In this document: positions 29,201-35,200 of the stretch, piece by piece | Layout of the letters: each line of letters starts with the position of its first letter | Numbering within the stretch: position 1 is the first letter of the stretch | Origin: Ciona intestinalis | Lineage: Eukaryota > Chordata > Ascidiacea > Phlebobranchia > Cionidae | Length of the DNA: 64,000 nt | Reading direction: 5' to 3' | NCBI RefSeq assembly: GCF_000224145.3 | Contig: NC_020179.2 | Location: forward strand, 1,575,612-1,639,611 | Made by a program: the position numbers and the translations under genes | The notes under the pieces: generated by a model | Databases searched by the model: none | What the model was told of the DNA's origin: nothing | Seen by the model: the letters and a program-made list of their open reading frames with translations, nothing else

Positions 29201-32200
29201 TCCTCCTCAGAGTCCGGATGTTCTTCATCCTAAAGATTAACAAGATTCAATCAATATGCAGGTCTGCGAGACCAAATTTTAATTTTTAAAAATAAGCGAA
29301 AAAATTTTCAGGAATTTTGACCAAAAATAATTAGCCTATATAGCAACTGCCAAGTGGACAGTGAGCAGAAGGTGCATAAAACCATCTACAGTATTCGGAA
29401 AACATTTTTGTGTTTTAAAACCAATTAAAACGCTTATAATACTGTTTAAAATACACACATTAGCTTTAGGATTAAAAACCTATGAAAGTTTTTGGTCATT
29501 ATGTTTACTAATTAGTGTTTAATTCAGTGTTAAAAATTTAGGGGTGGACCTGTCTACACTAAAAAAAAAATTGCGTTTGGTTTAAATTACTTACATTGGC
29601 TTCAGGATTAGAAACAGTTTCTTCCTCCTCTTCTTGTTGGGGTTGGTCATCCTCGTCAATGATCAAAACATCTTCACTTGCATCTTCTTCAAGCTGTGGA
29701 AAAAGTAAAAGAGATAAAAAATAATTCGTTTTTTAGTCTTGGCTCAGTAGTTAGGTGCTTGCATTGTAACCAAAGAATATAAGGTTTTATGCTGTGTTCA
29801 AATCGAAAGAAACACAACATTACATACACGGTAACCAGTGGCGCAGCCAGGGGATTATGACCCCCCCCCCCTTTTAAACCAAAACAAAAATTATTTTTTT
29901 TAATTAAAAAAATTTTTTTTGGAAACATTTTTTTTGAAACCCCCCTCTTATTTTTTTTCTGGCTGCGCCACTGATGGTAACTTAGAAGCTGGCACAAGGT
30001 GTATAGAACAGAACCCCTGTGTTATAACGACTGTTGAGAAACTACCTTTTTGGTAAATATTCACTAACACATCACCTACAAAGTAACATACATGGTAACT
30101 CGTAAGCTGGCACGAGGTATTAAACCCGTGTGATAACGACTGTCGTTTTCCGGCCACGCGAGGATAAAGTAAGTTACATTCATTTCAACAAATTAAAAAA
30201 AACTCTTAACAGCAAAGTTAATATTTTTTACAATAAACATACGTTTTTCACATCAGGAGTGGAATTGGTTTCACTAACTGAAGTAAGATTTTCATTTTCA
30301 TCCGTTTGTTCATTTTGCTTAGTCGAAATTGGCACATTATTCTGAAAAATTTAATAAATATATTGCATTAGATAACAAATTTTATGTTATAAAGTACAGT
30401 ATTATGTATAGTACGATGGGGGGAAATGGAAGACCTTTGGTACATAATGTCGAAATATTCTGATCAGGTTTTAAACATAAACAACAGTCAATGGGAGTCA
30501 TGAAAATATGTTTTTTTAATTCTTTAAATGTTCTTTGTTTAGTACCAAATGTGACAAGACAATAGGAAGAAAAGGTGATATATATAAAATATAGTGGGGT
30601 GGGGGAAGATAGGACACCTCTAGCACATAATATTCAAATATCCTAATCGTGTTTTAAACAATTAAGAACAGTCTATGAGAGTTGTGAAGATACGGTTTAT
30701 AATTCTTTAAATGTTCTTTGTTTACTACCAAATGGGACGAGAAAATAGAGTTAAAAAGTGTCCCATCTTCCCCCACCCTACTGTATATATTATATAATAA
30801 CATATATTTCAAACCTGTTCTGCAGCTGGTACAGTAGGTGTTACATCAGGCTTGGTTTCGGAAGAGCCAACCTCTTTTTCCTCTTCTTCTGCTTTTGGAG
30901 AGATTGGTGACTCCCTTAAGAAAGGATCCTCTGGAACAGGAGCAACATCCGGAAGAGAGGATTTCAAAATATCATCATTTTGACAATTATCAATGTCTGA
31001 TGGAGGATTTTGTTCCAAATTTCCAGCATCAGATAAATCCTTGGCTTGATCATTCTCTTCTACTGCTTCTGGGAGGTTTTCTGATGTTTTCTTCTCTTGC
31101 TCATCATCTTTTGAGGATGACTCTTCTGGGGGAGCAGTAAGTGAAGCTTGCTGAAAGGCGGAGCGCAAAGCATTCTGTATGACGGAAATTGGGATCTGTT
31201 TTCCATCAATCTCAACTGTCTCATCCTGGTTGGACTTAATCTGCACCTCATCTGTAAAAAACGGACCTCGACATTAACGGTGGCAATTGGCAAAAAACAT
31301 TATTTTGCCACCGGTAAGTTAAAGTAGGTTGCTCAACCATTGATGGTATTCTCAGTTACCAACTAAAAGAATCACCGCCTAAATTCGATTTCTTTTAGTC
31401 TTCTGACTGAAACTTAGTTAGTATATATTATAGACAAACTAACTTAAGTAAGAAGTAATGCACAGAAATTTAGTCAGTCGACTAAACGTAAAAAACTTGA
31501 CTAAATGTTAGTCGGCCACTAAAAAGATGGGATAACCAATAGAATAGAGTAACCGCGACCGACTAGTTTGATCGGTAAACGAGAATACCATACCATAAAA
31601 TAGTAACACATTACTTTACAAGTTCATATTTTTGTTATTACTTAAAATATATATATTTTTACCTCTTTGTTTCGCAGTATTTTCAGTAGCAGGCTGCATG
31701 CCCACAATGCGATTACGAATAGCACGAGCAATATTCTGTTTTTCTGTGCTCGCTTCCATGTCTTCCACAGTTGGCAGTACATCTCGCTGTAAACTGTAAA
31801 AACCAGTGTAAAAATTTTGGTCTGGAAAAGAGAGTAAATTCGGAGGGTTTTTAAGTACAGACACTATGACACAATTAACATTTAACATTATCACAGACTC
31901 ACAGACATTCTGTATATTATTTAATTCTTTAAAAAATATCTTAATTATTAAATTTCGAGGTTCAAAGTTCAGGTAATTTATTTATAGTAGGCCAGTAGTG
32001 TGGGAGAAAATCTTTTTATCCTGTTTTTTTGTCCCATTTGGTAGAAAAACAAAGAACATTCAAAGAATTATAAAATAATGTCCTGGCCACTCCTATAGAC
32101 CGTTGTTAATTGTTGAAAACAGGACCTGATATTTGGATATTATGTGCTAAAGGTGTACCATCTTTCCCTAGCCTACTTTATTTATATAATTTACATAACA

Positions 32201-35200
32201 GCACATTAATACCTCCCAGTATGTGTTGTTTCTTACTTTTTAGCTTACAAACTTAACACGTATACCCGGCAACGAAACTTAAAAGATTTTTGTAAAATTT
32301 TCCTAATACCGAAGTGACATTAGGAAAAACAATACTGAGTACTAAGCCACCCTTTCTACGTTTATGAAATGATAGGCAAAATAAAATTCTGCAGCAGAAT
32401 TTATTTGATTAAAGACTAACCTTTTATACTGCTTTAGTAGTCTGTCAAATGATTCATATTCACTGTCATTGTACTCTACATGAACTCTCGCTTGTTTGCG
32501 ACTGTTTCTTCTTCGACGAGTCGGCAAATACTCCCTGAAATTATTTGAATAGGTTTTGTGAATAAATTCAAACATAATTAAATATCTTTCGCATGTATAG
32601 ATAGATAGATCTACCATTCACTATTTGATTTAAGCAGTTACGCTGAAATTACCTCTTTCAAAATGAAATAGGTTTAAAAATTGCTTTGATACTGATAGCA
32701 TATATATATAGTGGGGTGGGGTAAGATGGGACAGCTTTTCATTTTATTTTCTCGTCCCATTTGGTGGGAAACAAAGAACATTTAAAGAATTGTAAAACCA
32801 TATCCTCAAGACTTCCATAGACCATTGTTATTGTTTAAAACACGATCAGGATATATGAATATTAAGTGCTAAAGGTGTCCCATCTTCCCCCATCCCAACA
32901 ATATAAAACTTATATGCATAAAACTTAATGTTAAAGTTCCCATACCTTTAAAACGTCAGTGTCACTATTTTTGTTTATTTTAAAACATAGACCGATGTTA
33001 ATTGTTTATAGTCAAAATAATTGGATATTATGTCACATAATATAATTTATGTGCTAAAAGTGTCTAATCCTTGCACACGGTACTATACGTGTGTGTACAT
33101 TAACATCTCTAATGCATAATACAGCCTTGTACTAACCAAATTATAAAAGAAAGAAGAAACAAATGATTGAAAAACACTTAACAGTGCCAAAAGCACAAAA
33201 GATTTAACAGTACAATGGTCTGTTCTCTGCTGGATAACATGATACTCTTTGGACTGTGTGTATTATGAGTAAAGTTAAACAATGAATCATCACCTATTTA
33301 TTGCTTATGTACCTTTGATTGGTGGAATAAATCAGTGGATTCACTGGCTTGTCAACACAAGCTAATTATGGTGGCTAAATTTAAATATGAAATGCATTTT
33401 ATTTTCAATTTAGCAAAAACATACCTTTTTTAGTTTTTTTGTGTTTTTTAACCTGTGTTTTCAATTCTCATTTATTATACTAAAGTAACTAAATTAAGGC
33501 ATAAAAAGTGTGTTTTAGACTAAAAATGGTATATATGTTTTACTCAAAAAAACTATAATTGTACTTTTTACACATTAAACTCGATAAGATTAAACAGATT
33601 TCGTCTCTAAAATATACTCAATTTTCCCACCATGGTTTTTAGGAATAATAAGAGTCTATTCACCTCTTATGCCAGTCTTCTACAGGTGGAGACCTGGTTC
33701 TTGGAGAAACACGAGTAGGAGAAGCTGCTCTGTAATGGTGACTGCTTTCAGGTCTACTGTAGTTCCTATACCCCGCTTGGTGCCGCAAATCATCAGGGTG
33801 AAGCTTCTCGAAATGATTTAAAACGGGGTTGGGGTAACGTGGGGGTGGGTTTGGAGGAAATGGGGGTGACGGGGGTCGGAAATAAGCTTCGTTTTGGGGG
33901 TAAGTCTCCACCTGTCTATGGTGGAAAGCGAAATTCGATTGAGGGGGTCGTCGGGGCTCATGACATACTCTGCGAACGTCGCTGTGTCGCGGGGCAGGTG
34001 GGGGGATGTAAGGGTGAGGTCGGGATCCTCGGCTGGGGTAAATAGGGTGTGGGGGAAGTTCTGTGTGTCGCCATCGACTTGGGCTCGCATTGGAGCGGGG
34101 TTTATGGTCGGGTCCATGCAAGGAAGGGTCCATGTCCATGTATGCTCCTGTTAGGATTTGGTTATGTAGCTATTAGTACAAACACTATCTATTCTGGTCT
34201 ATTTTAAGTGGGTAATGTTCCGCAGCATGGCACTGGCAGGCAATAGGATTTAGGCCAGGATTGGCACACTACCCCAATACCCAGGGTGCTACCACATGGT
34301 TCTCACCAGTGTTTGGAGCCTGCCGGTTTTTAGAAAGTAGGTTTTCTGCTCCAATAGTTGGAATTTTAAATGAGATTCCCTGCTGGGCATGCTCTTTGTC
34401 AATGCCAAGTCTTTAGCTATTTTTACATTGTGTACTTAAGCACTATGGAGTATGGACTACAGTCTACTCTATTGAGTTAATAATAATATTACAGATAACA
34501 ACAATCATAATATTACACATTTAACTAATTTATTACAACATCCAATAAATTAATAAAATAATTAACATGCATTCTAAAACACCAAATAAAACTGAAACAC
34601 ATATATTTATTAGGTGTAGCGACCACGCTTATTTTCTCCCAGTTAAATGTAAATATGGTTTATTTGTAAGCGAGTTTTAACAACTGTTGTTTTGTCGCTA
34701 TATGCTGTCTTTTTGTTTAAAACAATTTTTAATTTTTTGCTACCGTATTCGAAGATAGATATAAAGTTATATTATTATTATTAACAGACTATTTGAGTTA
34801 GCACACCAATGCTATGATATTCAATGAGACTGTGCTATTGTTTTCAAATTTGGAGTAAAATCCACCTACGTAGAACTGAAACCAACGCCTACCTCTAATT
34901 TCTCGTTGGCTACGTGCCTCAGAGGGAAGAGAATGATTCCCTCGCTCTGGAAGTTGTTGGGTTTTCAATGCGTGGGCGATAGCGTCATTCAAATCACAAT
35001 CACCTAATGGAAAATAACAATAGCAAATTTAGTTATAGACCTTATTAATAAAAAAAGAAACTAAATATGAAGATGCTTAAAGTTATAATATTAATAGTAA
35101 TAACTTCATCTTTTACGGTAGCGCAGATTTTAAAATATTTTAAATAAAAAAAAGGATGTAGCGACAAAACAACAGTTGTTAAGAACACACAGTAAAAAAT

